Below, in pieces: positions 21,923 to 32,839 of a stretch of 64,000 bases of DNA. Both the position numbers and the translations under genes were made by a program. The notes beneath the pieces are model-generated. The model did no database searches. It was not told the DNA's origin and saw nothing but the letters and a program-made list of their open reading frames with translations. Location of the stretch: the NCBI RefSeq assembly GCF_000226095.1, contig NC_016474.1:2294001-2358000 (forward strand). The letters are read 5' to 3'. The stretch comes from Thermothelomyces thermophilus ATCC 42464 (Eukaryota > Ascomycota > Sordariomycetes > Sordariales > Chaetomiaceae). How positions within the stretch are numbered: position 1 is the first letter of the stretch; the number at the start of each line of letters is the position of its first letter.

Positions 21923-24900
21923 CTAGCTACCCCCTACCTGCACTGCTTGGCCGCCCTCGACGCTCGCGAACCGAAAGTCGAGCCCCTCCACGACCGGCGT
22001 CGCCCGTCCCTGGACCATCCCCCGCTCGTACAGCGCCAGCCAGACGGCATCAGAGTTGATCGTCTCCAGCGCCTCCTTCAGCTCGCCATGCTGCGGTAGC
22101 ACATCCACCACCAGCCCCAGTATGTCGTCAAACATGTCGTCCTCTACCCTGACGTACGCAACTATGGCCGTGAGCAGCCCCACCGCGGCCTCCCACACCT
22201 GCGACGCCTGCGCGAACCGGCCCAGCGCACCGCCCGAGGAGGACGACGTGCTTTCCACCATCCTCATCCCCTCCCCGTCCACACCGTCCCTGGTGGGTAC
22301 TAATATTCCCTCTCCATCCGCGATCCCAAACCCCTTCCTTCCACCATTACCACCACCACCACCACCACCACCACCACCACCACTGGCCGGAGAGGGAAGC
22401 GCCATCCCCGCCCCGCGCCGCCTCCTCGCCATGGCCTCCTCCTTGACCTTCCGAATCCACCCGCTCAGCGACCCGGCCCCACCCGACCACTCGCTGCGGA
22501 ACCGGCTGGAGAGGAAGTCGCCGGCGGCTTGGCAGAGCGCCGCCAGGGCGCGGCACGCGGCCACGGCGACGAACGGCTCCGGGTCCCGCAGGCGCGCTAG
22601 CACGACGGGCCAGACGGCGTGCACGAGGGGCAGGAAGGCGTTCTCGTCGGGCGCCAGGGCCGGCCCCGCCGTCGCGACGAGGTCCAGCAGGGACTTGCGC
22701 AGGGTCGGCGTCGGCGAGGTCAGGTGGTGCTGGGTCAGCGAGACGATCTGGCTGAGGAGGGCGTAGGTCGGCGTCTTGGGCTTGTCGTCGGGGGTGTTCC
22801 GGTCGGTTTCGGACACGCCCTTGGCTTGTTCGGCGTCGGCATCGACGTCCGCGCCGGCATCGGCGTCGGGGTTAGTGAGTTTGTCGAGCAGGGAGCCGGC
22901 CTCGTCTTTGGTGGGACCCCACGGCTGCTTGGGGTGCGGGATGAATTCCGTTTCCTCTCGTTCTTTGCGTGAGCGTTCCTCGCGTTCCAGGCGAGCCGTG
23001 AGAGTCTGCAGGATGCCCGGGATTCCGGAAGATGATGGTGGCCGTTTTCGGTGATCGACGGATTTGGTGCTGCCGTCTTCGAGGAGGAGCATGTCGGACT
23101 TGACGCCCTGCGTTACCACCTCGGTCAGGACCGAGAATAGGCTCTCAACAAACGCGGGATAGCCGTGGTAGTTGTCGAGGGCGGCAAATATTGCGGCGAC
23201 GACGTCGTCTAAGTAGGGTAACAGCCTCGGACCGGTCAGCCGGATCACCATGGTGAGGACTTTGGTAGAGGCTGGTGTGATGTCAAAGGTGTTGAGCCTG
23301 AGGGAGATAGAGTTGACCATGTAGTCCGCGTTATCGACAATCAGATCCGAGACGCTCCCGTAGCCGCAGAAGGCGGCGATAATGTTTAGCGTGGTGATGG
23401 CGTGCGCCCGGAGCTGCGATACCCGCGAGCCAAGGAACGTCGTGACAGGGTATAGCACGTCGATGAGCTCCGGTCGGAAGTCGCTCTTTAGACGCGAGGC
23501 GGCGAATGCTGCCACCTCCAGTGCGATGGCCTCCAACCGCCAGTCCGCCTCGACCGAGTCCGAGTGCGCGGCCAGGACGGAGACGGAAAAATCGTAGAGT
23601 TCCCGGAACGCCTCCTCCTGGTGTCTCGATTCTCCGAACGAGGACAGATCGAGCAGTTCATCGAGTTCCGAGGATTGTGCATAGGTTGCCTTTAGCAGCT
23701 CAAAAGACAGCCACAACGAAGCGATCCGTTCGACACCTTCCGAGTCCCGGACGTGGCTTAGCATCGTCGTAGCGACTTTGACTTGCTGTGCCGTGGAGCC
23801 AATGTTGGATATGAGCGAGTTGATCTCCATCCTTGTGGTCTTTTGGCCCTCCAGATTCAGGAGGACGGGGCTGTATGTTGCCAGCTCCGTCCCCGACCTC
23901 ACCAGGTCTCCGCTGCTTGTCAATACATCTGCCGCTGCATCGTCTACGATCTTGGGCTCTTTTGAACCCTTGACCAGCATAATGATGCCGTCCCGGAGCG
24001 AGTCCCCCAGGGCGATATCGAGCGTGGAAGAATCCATGTGCAGGGCGGCGGCCAGCTTACTGCCTCTCAAAATACTCCTGATCGCCAGCTGCCTCACCCG
24101 TTCATCGCTCGACTGCATGACCCGAGGAAGGCCGGTGACCCAATTGTACAGGGCTGACTTGATGCTGTTGCCGAGTTCCGGATGGACGCTAGCAAGGTCC
24201 TGAAGACTTGTTTGGAGACGTGACTGTGTGGTGTCTGGGTCCTCCAACATCATGGCGGTCTCGACAAGGATTAACTGGCAGTTAGCAAGGGAGGAATGGC
24301 ATTCGTCGAGTAGTGTGATGCAAAAGCTGTGCAGGGCGGATTGCACGTCCTCTGATTCATGTGCCCGCAGCTTGAGAACGGCCGACAAGGCAATCTTGAG
24401 CTGGGAGGCGGTCGCCTTGAGCCAGGAGGGTGTCAGGAGTCCCGAAGAGGATGAACTTTTCGGCTCTGCTGTCACATTGGGATCTGTTTCACCTGTGCTC
24501 TGCAGCTCTCTGAGAATGGATCTAACTTTGATGTCGCCGAGCACAGTGACGAGAACCAGTTTGAGAACTTCGAGGCATCTCTGCAAGACCCGTCTCTGAG
24601 TCTGATTCGCCTGGGGCGGAGACAGGACTTTAGCGAGGGCCGAGACCGTGCCGGGCAGAACCTGTGCCAGGACGGGGTGCTGCTTGATGGTGGTGAAGAC
24701 GGCCCGTAGACATTGGGCTGCTTCGAGTTGAATCGCAGGAATCAACCCATCGGTAATCCCCTCCAGCATCACCGTGACACTCAGGTCGAGTGCCTGTATC
24801 GTTTCATTTTTCGACTCGGGCTCGGACCCGGACTCGGACGGTGGCGCGGAGAAATGGGACGGCTGAGCAATGGTCACCAAGGCCGCGAGCGTGCGGAAGC

Positions 24901-25438
24901 CCTCGACAACGGTTTCCTCGGGTACATCTTTCTTTGGCTGGCCCGGAACGCCGCCGATGACGAAGGTGAGAAAGATCAGCAGCTGCTGGAAGAGCTGCGG
25001 GGACGCCTTGGCTTTCCAGCCATGCTGGATGAGCAGCCGGAGCAGGCGGATGACGGTCTCGGTTACCCGCACGGAGTACCGGTCCCGACCCTTGAGGAGG
25101 TGGGAGAGCGGAAAGAAGACGTAGTCGGCGAGTTTGTCATCCAGAATGGTGTCGTCTCTGCCTGCTTGCAAGGTCCAGAGGCTGATGAGCGACTCGAGCA
25201 ACCGGAGGACTTCCTTGGAGTCAACAGCCTTGTCTTTCGGGACGAGAGCAAGCTGGCTAAGAGGGACGCAGACTTTCTTGAGCTGTTGGGTGAGTTAGCG
25301 ATCAAGATTACTGATCGGGTTGACAATCATGGTCAAGTAACTAAGTCGACTGATGAAAGGAACCGAGAGATGCGACGGGCGAGGACTGACTTGCTGGAAG
25401 AACTCCGTCCGCTGATCTGAGGAGGGAGTCGTCGCCAT
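21923..25438 (-). CDS. TTI1: TELO2-interacting protein 1 (TTT complex)
   Basis: Exon 1 (25391-25438, 16 codons) and exon 2 (21923-25282) encode 1135 residues. The intron runs from GTCAGT to CAACAG with branch CTAAC, phase 0. Tti1 is an all-helical HEAT-repeat protein. With Tel2 and Tti2 it forms the TTT co-chaperone that matures PIKK kinases (TOR, Tel1, Mec1). Family traits are the N-terminal FFQQLKKVCVPLSQLAL, the TVVEGFRTLAAL segment, and a C-terminal block ending VLPQHGELKEALETINSDAVWLALYERG. A Gly run of about 11 residues is coded by GGT repeats (plus-strand 22346-22384) in a loop near residue 980. The last codons (CAG-GTAGGG) resemble a splice donor, so a further tiny 3' exon is possible. 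The gene is divergent from SYF2. Confidence 0.9.
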
Positions 25439-26099
25439 GGTTACGGCTGAGAAAGCCCTTGGCACGAAACCATCACAGGCGTGCAGTTCATAAGCCAGAT
25501 TTGGTCAGGCAAAACCCGATGTGGTTGTGATGAGACCTTCGAAGCACGAGGCGGTATTGTCCTGTTGAATGAAGATGTATGAGATTACAGAATACAGAGT
25601 AACACTTAGCGCGTATCGTAACCGGTGGAAACCTTTGAAGCAAAGCAATGCTGCCTTCTCCAGTTAGTTAGGTCTTCGGGTGACGTCAAACCACCAGGTA
25701 TTTTTTTTCTCGTCCGTTACTTTTGAGTATCAGGCTGAACTTAATAGTGGATGGCGGTGACTGAAATCAAACATATTATATGAGCTCCTTGCAAGGAAAG
25801 CGGTAATACCTCGAAGTACGGGACCTAGTGTAGTTCGAGTGCTCAGCAATCAAGCGACTGGCGTTGCTGATGCCTTGTTGTCGGGAGGTTCCACTGCAGG
25901 ACCCCACCCCTCGCCTAGCCTTTCTTGGGCGGGCCACTCAGCACGCTTGCAGCGGCTCAGGTTACCACCTTGAGTTATCCAAACTGATTTCACGCTAGCC
26001 GCTGCGCATCCCAAACCTGTCAACTCGCAACTTCACCCGAGTCCCCGCGATTAACAATACCCTGGTTCCGGCTTCCATTACACCCCAAACCAAAACAAG
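25439..26099. promoter_or_regulatory. Shared TTI1/SYF2 divergent promoter region
   Basis: These 661 bases separate the two start codons and must hold both promoters. I see no gene and no element I can name with confidence. Confidence 0.5.
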
Positions 26100-27092
26100 A
26101 TGCCTCCGGCCAAGAAGAGAAAGACTACAAGTTCTGGCCTAGTGCCAGTGGAAGAAGAAAAGCATGCCGAAAGCGACCCAATGCCAGCCCGCGACGAGCC
26201 AACCGAAGAAGCAGCGCCCGAACAGATAACCGACAAGGCACCATCACCGCCGCCACCACCTGCATCGGCAGTGGCCGAAGCATCATCATCATCATCGTCG
26301 TCGTCGTCGTCCACCGCTACACCTGATGCCTCGGCCAGCGCAGCCAAGGCCGCCCAAGAACGTCTTGCCCGCTTCCGCGCCCTGCAGGCGCGCGCCAAGG
26401 CCTCGGCCGACCAGAACATGAAGGAGGCGACCAAGGAATGCCAACGGTTAGCCACCGACCCGAGCCAGCTCACCGCCCTGAACCGCAAGCACGCCATCGC
26501 CTCCCACAAGCTCCTCAAGGCCGACGTCGAAGAGGCCGGCGAGGACTTTGAGCGCAAGCGGGCCTGGGACTGGACGGTCGAGGAGAGCGAGCGGTGGGAC
26601 AAGCGGATGCGCAAGAAGGAGGCCCACCGCGACGACACGGCCTTCAGGGACTACGCGCACGAGAGCGTGAAGGCCTACAAGCGGCAGGTGCGGAACATGG
26701 GCAATCCGGACCTGGAGCGCTACACGCGCGAGAAGATGGCGGCCATCGAGAAGGCCGCCGCCGCGGGGACCCTGGACATTGTCGAAACGGACGACGGAGA
26801 GATGATTGCCGTCGACAAGGACGGGACCTTCTTCAGCACGGCCGATTCCACCGCCTTTGCGCAGCACAAGCCGGACAAGGCGGCCGTGGATCGGCTGGTG
26901 GCCGACTTGCGCAAGGCCGAGGAGGCGTCCCTCAAGAGGAGGAGGGACCGGATGGCCAAGAACGGGGAGGACGGAGGCGACGTCACGTACATCAACGAGA
27001 AGAACAAGCAGTTCAACCAGAAACTGGCGCGCTTCTACAACAAGTATACCGCGGAGATCCGGGAGAGTTTCGAGCGGGGCACAATGGTTTAG
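26100..27092 (+). CDS. SYF2: Pre-mRNA-splicing factor SYF2
   Basis: A single exon encodes 330 residues. SYF2 is a component of the Prp19-associated (NTC) spliceosome. The N-terminal ~85 residues are disordered, with a Pro run and a Ser run of about ten encoded by TCA/TCG repeats. The conserved SYF2 domain follows from about residue 95: RLARFRALQARAKASADQN, the helical region ending ERKRAWDWTVEESERWDKRM, YKRQVRNM, and the C-terminal block YINEKNKQFNQKLARFYNKY with the final ESFERGTMV. Nothing is missing. It is convergent with COQ11, with only 179 bases between stop codons. Confidence 0.95.
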   Translation: MPPAKKRKTTSSGLVPVEEEKHAESDPMPARDEPTEEAAPEQITDKAPSPPPPPASAVAEASSSSSSSSSSTATPDASASAAKAAQERLARFRALQARAKASADQNMKEATKECQRLATDPSQLTALNRKHAIASHKLLKADVEEAGEDFERKRAWDWTVEESERWDKRMRKKEAHRDDTAFRDYAHESVKAYKRQVRNMGNPDLERYTREKMAAIEKAAAAGTLDIVETDDGEMIAVDKDGTFFSTADSTAFAQHKPDKAAVDRLVADLRKAEEASLKRRRDRMAKNGEDGGDVTYINEKNKQFNQKLARFYNKYTAEIRESFERGTMV

Positions 27093-27271
27093 CTGGGGGG
27101 GGGTTGTCACGGGGTTCGTCGATTGCCATGCCAGCGGACGGAGTTTTGGGGTTTGGGTTGGGTATTCGCAAGATATTGTACATTCTACACCTAGTGTCAT
27201 GCAGGAGGTGATACAGTGATGCTACATTTGTCGGGTTCGCTTTTTTCCTCCCCCCCCCTCTCTTGCTTCTT

Positions 27272-28311
27272 TCAAAGCATCGTCTTCCTCCACGCCCGAT
27301 CCGCCAACGCCTCCAGCTGCGGCACCTCCACCGGTCCCTTGACACTCTCGTCCTCAAGCGCCTCGACGACTGCATCCGCCACGGCATCCGCCTTGAGCGG
27401 CTTGGTCACCATGGTCCCTAGCAAGCCCCCTAGCCTGCCCCCAGTCAAGCCGTCGACCATCGACCCGGCCGTCGCCATGGCTGCTACCCCCATCGTCACG
27501 ACCCTCGACCGGTCGTACATGAAGGGCGGCCTGAAAAAGACCCCCCTCATTTCCGGAAACTCCCGCGCCACGATTGCCTCGGCCTCTCTCTTGGTCGTCA
27601 CATACCTCGACGGCAACACCGGCGCGCCCGCCGCCGCCGACACGTACCCAAACGTCTTGACCCCAGCCTTGGCCGCCTCCTTGGCCAGCAGGATCGCGCT
27701 GTCCCGATTCATCATCTCATACGTCAACTGCTGCTGCTGTTGCTGCTGTTGCGTTGAAGAGGACGAAGCATCTCCTTGCTCGACGTCCCGCACCCTCTCG
27801 AGCGGGTTGCTGCTCCCCCGGCGTCCCTTGGCCGGGTCGAACGCGCGCCTCAGCCCGGAGATGGGCGACTCCTGGCCCGAGAGCACGCCCTTGTAGTCGG
27901 CCTCGAGCAGGATGCCCAGGCTGTGCACGACGCAGTCGGCGCCGCTGAGGAGCGGCGTCCACTGCGCCGGCCGGAAGATGTCGCCGCGCTCCCACGAGAC
28001 CGAGTGGGACCACGACGGCGGCGTCGGGGAGTCCGTGATGGAGAGCCAGTTCGGCCGGCCGGAGCGGCTGCGAACGAGCGGACTGGGTTAGGTTCGGTTC
28101 GCCATTGAGAGACAGACGGACGGAGTGGTCACCGTATCGGGGGTGGGGACGGGAGAGAAGGGGGGGGGGGGTGGTTGGGTGTGTATGGGCAGTTAGTTGT
28201 GGTTTACCTGACGGATGTGACATCCCACTTTCGGGCTACGGCTGCGCGGCAGATTCGCGAGCCTAGGAAGCCGTTTCCGCCAAAGACGATGATTCGCTTT
28301 GTTGCTGACAT
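27272..28311 (-). CDS. COQ11: Mitochondrial NAD(P)-binding protein COQ11-like
   Basis: Exons 28208-28311 and 27272-28067 encode 299 residues. The intron runs from GTAAAC to TCGCAG, phase 2. The protein is an atypical short-chain dehydrogenase/NDUFA9-like Rossmann protein. It starts MSATKRIIVFGGNGFLGSR, with the dinucleotide motif GGNGFLG, and continues with RGDIFRPAQW, a nucleotide-fold strand VKTFGYVSAAAG, and the active-region YVTTKREAEAIV (Tyr-x4-Lys-like). In yeast, Coq11 (YLR290C) associates with the coenzyme Q synthesis complex on the inner mitochondrial membrane. A run of eight or nine Gln (plus-strand 27729-27755) sits in a linker between two conserved segments. The promoter is shared with YAF9. 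Confidence 0.88.
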
Positions 28312-28855
28312 TGTTCCTGTGTGAGCGGCAGAGCTCTGTAGCGCATGTGAGCTGCTCAATGCGTGTGTGGGCGATGAGAAAATCGCCGTTTCTCAGGTTC
28401 GTCAACTGAGACGGCTCCGACACCCAAATTAAAGCCAGAACCAAGATAGTAATGCTAAAAGACCATTTGGGTCTTAAAAAAAAGTGTTGCAAGTTGTTCC
28501 TTCCTGCGGATTCTTTTCGGGGAGAGAGTCCTGGGGAGCTTTTCTCTCATCATGTCATTCTTGCACTCTTGAGCTGCAAGTGCTGCCGCGCGACAGGGGT
28601 GACACAGACCTTACTCCGGCGGGTCCCCCGGGCGCCCACAGCGGGCCTGGAACGCTTCACATGTTGCAAACCTGGAAACCCCCCCCCCACAATTCAAGGC
28701 TGACCCGCTAAAACTTGCATCCTGCAACTCGTTCAACGATTTCACGCGACAGCGGCCGGCCTACCTTAGCTCACCTACACGTACCGCGCTCGACCCCATA
28801 TATCCTTGGGCTCCGCAAACTCGTCGCGCCATTAGCGCCTCACACGGCCATCACC
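28312..28855. promoter_or_regulatory. Divergent COQ11/YAF9 promoter region
   Basis: These 544 bases lie between two opposed start codons, so both promoters are here. There is a C run near 28680 but no recognisable operator. Confidence 0.5.
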
Positions 28856-29837
28856 ATGGCGCCGCCAACGGGAAAGCGAGTTAAAGGCGTGCAAATATTC
28901 CGCCCCTTCGTCTACGGCACGACGGCGAAACCATTCGACGAAAAGACCAACCCCAAACCCCCGGGCGTCCCCGACGACCACACCCACTCCTGGACCGTCT
29001 TCGTCAAGGGCATCGACGATGTCGACATTACCTACTGGCTGCGCCGGGTGCAGTTTAAACTACACGAGTCCATCCCCAACCACGTACGAAGTATGTCGTG
29101 CCCTGTTCCCCGTCCCCTCTTTTTTTACTCTTCTCTTTCCCGTCAGGTTTTCTCCAAGAGAGCCTCAGGGCAGGCCTTCTCGGGAATCCATGTGGCGCAA
29201 CTGAACCTGACCGACTTCACTTCAACAACCGGCAGTGATCGAGGGCGAGAAGGGCAAGCCGTTTGAGCTGCACGAGACGGGCTGGGGCGAGTTCGAGATC
29301 GCCATCAAGCTGTACTACGTGCCCGAGTCGTCCGAGAAGCCGCAGACGCTCTACCACCACCTGCGCCTGCACCCGTACGGGCGCACCGAGGAGGAGAAGG
29401 AGGACATGCGGCTCAACGGCGGGGAGGTGATATCCTGGGCGTACGAGGAGCAGATCTTCAACGAGCCGTACGAGCCCTTCTACGAGATCCTCACGTCGGG
29501 CGCCATGCCGCCCTCTTTTTCCTCCTCGTCGTCGGGCGGCCCGTCCGCCAATAAGTCCGGCGCGGCCGGGTCCAAGCCCCCATCGGGCGGCAAGTCCAAG
29601 GAGAAGGACGGCCAGGTCAAGATGGTGCGGTCCGAGGGCGGCGTGCTCGAGCGGAGCGCCATGATCCCTCTAACGAACCGCCCCGGCCAGCCGTTCAGCG
29701 TGGAGACGGAGCAGGTCGAGATCAAGAAGCTGCAGGAGGCCCTGGTCAAGGTGGAGAAGATGCTGAGCAAGACGAAGGAGGAGGTGGCGGCCAAGGAGAA
29801 ACGGTTAAAGGAGCTGAAGGAGAGTGCCGGAAAGTAG
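28856..29837 (+). CDS. YAF9: YEATS-domain protein Yaf9
   Basis: Exons 28856-29090 and 29236-29837 encode 278 residues. The 145-base phase-1 intron has donor GTATGT, branch CCTGAC and acceptor GGCAG, with a pyrimidine-rich middle. Yaf9 is a subunit of the NuA4 acetyltransferase and SWR1 remodeller and reads acylated histone H3. The YEATS fold is evident: [28 protein letters not shown], the conserved [18 protein letters not shown] (loop that cages acyl-lysine) and [11 protein letters not shown]. After a Ser/Gly linker the C-terminus forms a coiled coil from about residue 235 ([16 protein letters not shown]) needed for complex binding. The start ATG sits in CACCATGGC, a strong context. Confidence 0.95.
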
Positions 29838-30721
29838 TAGCCCGGGACTTGTTGGTGGATCAGATTTTTTTTTGGGGGGGGGGGGAGGGGGTTTCGAACT
29901 TTGGGTCAGCAAAGTTGGGTTGCGTTGGGCTATGTGCAGTATTTTCTTTGCGGCGTCATCGGCGATACCAGCTCGGGGGGCAAGGAGGCGTATCGGCGTT
30001 CTGTTTCGGCTAGATTGGGTGGCTTGGCTACATCAACCAGCTTACAAAAGGGACACTCAAGGAATTCAATTTCTTCACGGTCAATATGTTTATGTCCAAG
30101 CTGAAGTCGGCGCTGGCAGACAAAAGGCGCCTCAACGAGCACAGAAGTAGGGTAATACCCTCTTATTCTTATTTTTGAGATGGGAGTTTGCAGAAAGTTC
30201 CCGTCCATAGGCCTGCTATCCCAGCAGAAACTTCTCCGCACACCGAGCCAGATCAACAATTTCCTCCTTGGGCCCGGTGTCCTTCGCACGCGCCCACACA
30301 CAAAAACACACACACCCCAAATATCCCACAGTGGTATACAGTGATCCCTGGTCGCAGCGACGACCCTCCAACCAGACAGAAAACAACAAAGGAAAAAGAA
30401 AGAGTGTGATGATCAACCGAGGATGGCCTTCTGGCACCTCAAATGTCCACTCCCATGTCATGATGGGAGCCCAATTCCCTTCCCTCTATCTGGATATCTT
30501 CAGTGCCCCCAAAAACAATCTCAAGGCTTTCCTCCATTCTTTTTGTTGGCCACCATACTCCGAACTCCCCGCAACCAATAAGACATTAAAATTTGGTATG
30601 TCAGGTCGCGCTGAACGCCAGGTACAACGCCATCGCCCATCGCCACTCCATAAAAAAAAGACACAAAAAGGGAAAGGATAAAGGAAAGACAGATTCGCAG
30701 ATTAAGCGTAGTAATGAATGA
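29838..30721. other. Convergent 3' spacer of YAF9 and MDM34
   Basis: The spacer holds a T/G-rich stretch right after the YAF9 stop (29868-29895) and CA-rich repeats near 30295-30315. No gene is seen. Confidence 0.4.
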
Positions 30722-32839
30722 CTACCTCGCCTCGTACGCTGGAGGCGGGGTGTCGTCTTGGTCATCCCAAAATGTCGGGTTTCCGTTCTTCTCTTCGTAC
30801 ACGCGGCGGGCGATCTCACCCGCCATCTTCATGATCCACGCTTGCTCCAAGATGACGGACGAGGCGTCCGACATGGGACGCGACTGTTTCCAGTCGGCCT
30901 TGGTATCAGCAGGAACAGAATCCTTGGAAGTTGGGCTCGCCCCCCGTTTCTCCGAGGGCTGAGGAGGAGGGACAGCGCTGTTAATCTCAACCGAGGGCAC
31001 AGGCGCATCGGCAACGCTCGCGGGTTGGGCCCTAAAGGAGGGTCTCCGTGGTTGTTGCTCCGGCGAGCGGCCAAAGCGTACCTTGTTTGTTGACGCCTCT
31101 TCCTCGGGAACCTCGAGGACGGGATGAGGCATGGACGGCTCTGACATGGGAACTCCAGTGGAGGCAGTTTCCGACCCGGTGTCTCCCTGCTCGCTGCTGA
31201 CTTCGGTTGCAGCCTTGCGACGCAGGTTAACAACACGAGTCTTCTTTTTCCGGCCGGCTTTGCTGTGCCGGCCAGAGCCGAGCGAGAGGCCCGCAGTGGC
31301 CGAGTTGAGGTGCACCAGTGAGGGCCTCGATGGAAGGAAGCCATGGTCCTGGCTACTGCTGTCGGAAAAGGTGTACGTATGAGGGCTCGTATAGGACGAT
31401 GTCCTAACCAGGTTCGGCGTCGATAATGGAGGAGTGCTCGTTGCGTCAACCTTGTCCGGTCCAGCCCAAGCCCGGAACAAGACATCCTTCGGGGTCGAGG
31501 TGTCGAGTGACGATGTCACCTGAGAATTCGTAAGGTCCGCCAGCCGCAAGAGATTTTTTTGTGAAAACAGAAGTTGGGCTTCTGGTCCCCCGTCGAGAGA
31601 CAGTTCTGATATCGCGGCAGGATCCAGGAGATGCCCATGCAGGTCCACGGCATCCAAGGGAGGCGTGGCCAGCGGATTCACGCCATGCTCGTCGGCTTTC
31701 TTCGACTCCTCGTCCTCCTTCACAATCTGATCGGGACACCAGAGCTGCAGCGAAAGTCGGTGGATGATAGATGGTAGCTCGTCCATCATCAAGTCCCGGA
31801 GCTTGCCCTCAATCGTCCTCTGGAGGTATTCCCGGACGAACTGAATCGAGTCAAAGGTCGACGAGACCTTGAGGGACTCGAGAGGGTCATTTCGGAAGAC
31901 TATTGTCAACCCCTTCTGCTTGGAGAAGACCAAGATGATGAACGCCGAAAGCTTGATCTCGGACAGCGTGATCTGTAGAGGTATTGTGAGGCTCGATGCC
32001 GCCGCGAGCGGCTGTGGGGATGTGAAGCTCGGCTTGGCCGAAAGACACGTGTTGAGGGGGTTTGCCTGCGATTGTTGATATATTAGCCATGGTATATTCT
32101 TTTGGGGGGGGTCTTGCGCAGTTCTCATGCAACGCGACCGCGGACCCCTGTCCGGCAAACAGGGGCAATTTGTGTATCAATGCGCCAAGCAGCTCGATGG
32201 AGTTTGGCAGCTTCCAGAACCTCAGAAAGGAAAGGTGCGACTCAGTCGGCATCCCTGACCACGGAGGTAGGCGAGGAGCTCGAAACCGAGAGAATACAGC
32301 AGGCACTCGCCCGCCGTTGCAACAGAGCAACAGTGAGTAACAGGGCCGAGCTCCCCGTTCCCCCGTGATGGCCCCAGCTAGTATGACTCGCAGCTTGAGG
32401 AACTCCACAGGGGAGAGAAAAAAAAGGAAACGAGAGAAGAAAAAAAGGGGGAAAAAAGGGAAAGACAGATCTGAATCTATGCTGTAGCCGTGACATCGGT
32501 ATCGCGGACAAACTCATTCGTATCTTCCAGAAGCCTGAAAGGGAGTCGGAAGCTCAGAAAATATCCACCAACCTGTACTCTTGTCTTGAGCGTCAAGAAG
32601 GCGTCGCCCGAGTAACACATCTTGAATATCCCTCTGAATCGATCCTCGGCCAGGTCGCCAATCTCGAGAATCTCCAGGTCCGGCGGCACGGAGCCGAGGT
32701 TGAACTCGGTAACGATAATGTCATCGACGATGATGGGCGGCTTCGGCGACTTGTTGAGGGCCGTCGTCAGGAGATCGCGGGCGCGCTTATAGAAGCCCGC
32801 GTCGGCCGTCAGAGGCGACCAGTTAAAGTTGAAGGCCAT
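30722..32839 (-). CDS. MDM34: ERMES subunit Mdm34
   Basis: Exons 32573-32839 and 30722-32065 encode 536 residues. Mdm34 is the mitochondrial outer-membrane subunit of the ER-mitochondria encounter structure and carries a lipid-binding SMP domain. The SMP domain fills about residues 1-200. It begins [20 protein letters not shown], then [20 protein letters not shown] and [18 protein letters not shown], joins exactly at ANPLNTC, and continues to [10 protein letters not shown]. The C-terminal half is disordered, with basic [16 protein letters not shown]. The phase-0 intron (32066-32572) is 507 bases, by far the longest in the window, with a weak donor (GTTGGT) and acceptor ATCGCAG. A homopyrimidine stretch in its sense strand lies at 32415-32465. 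Confidence 0.93.
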
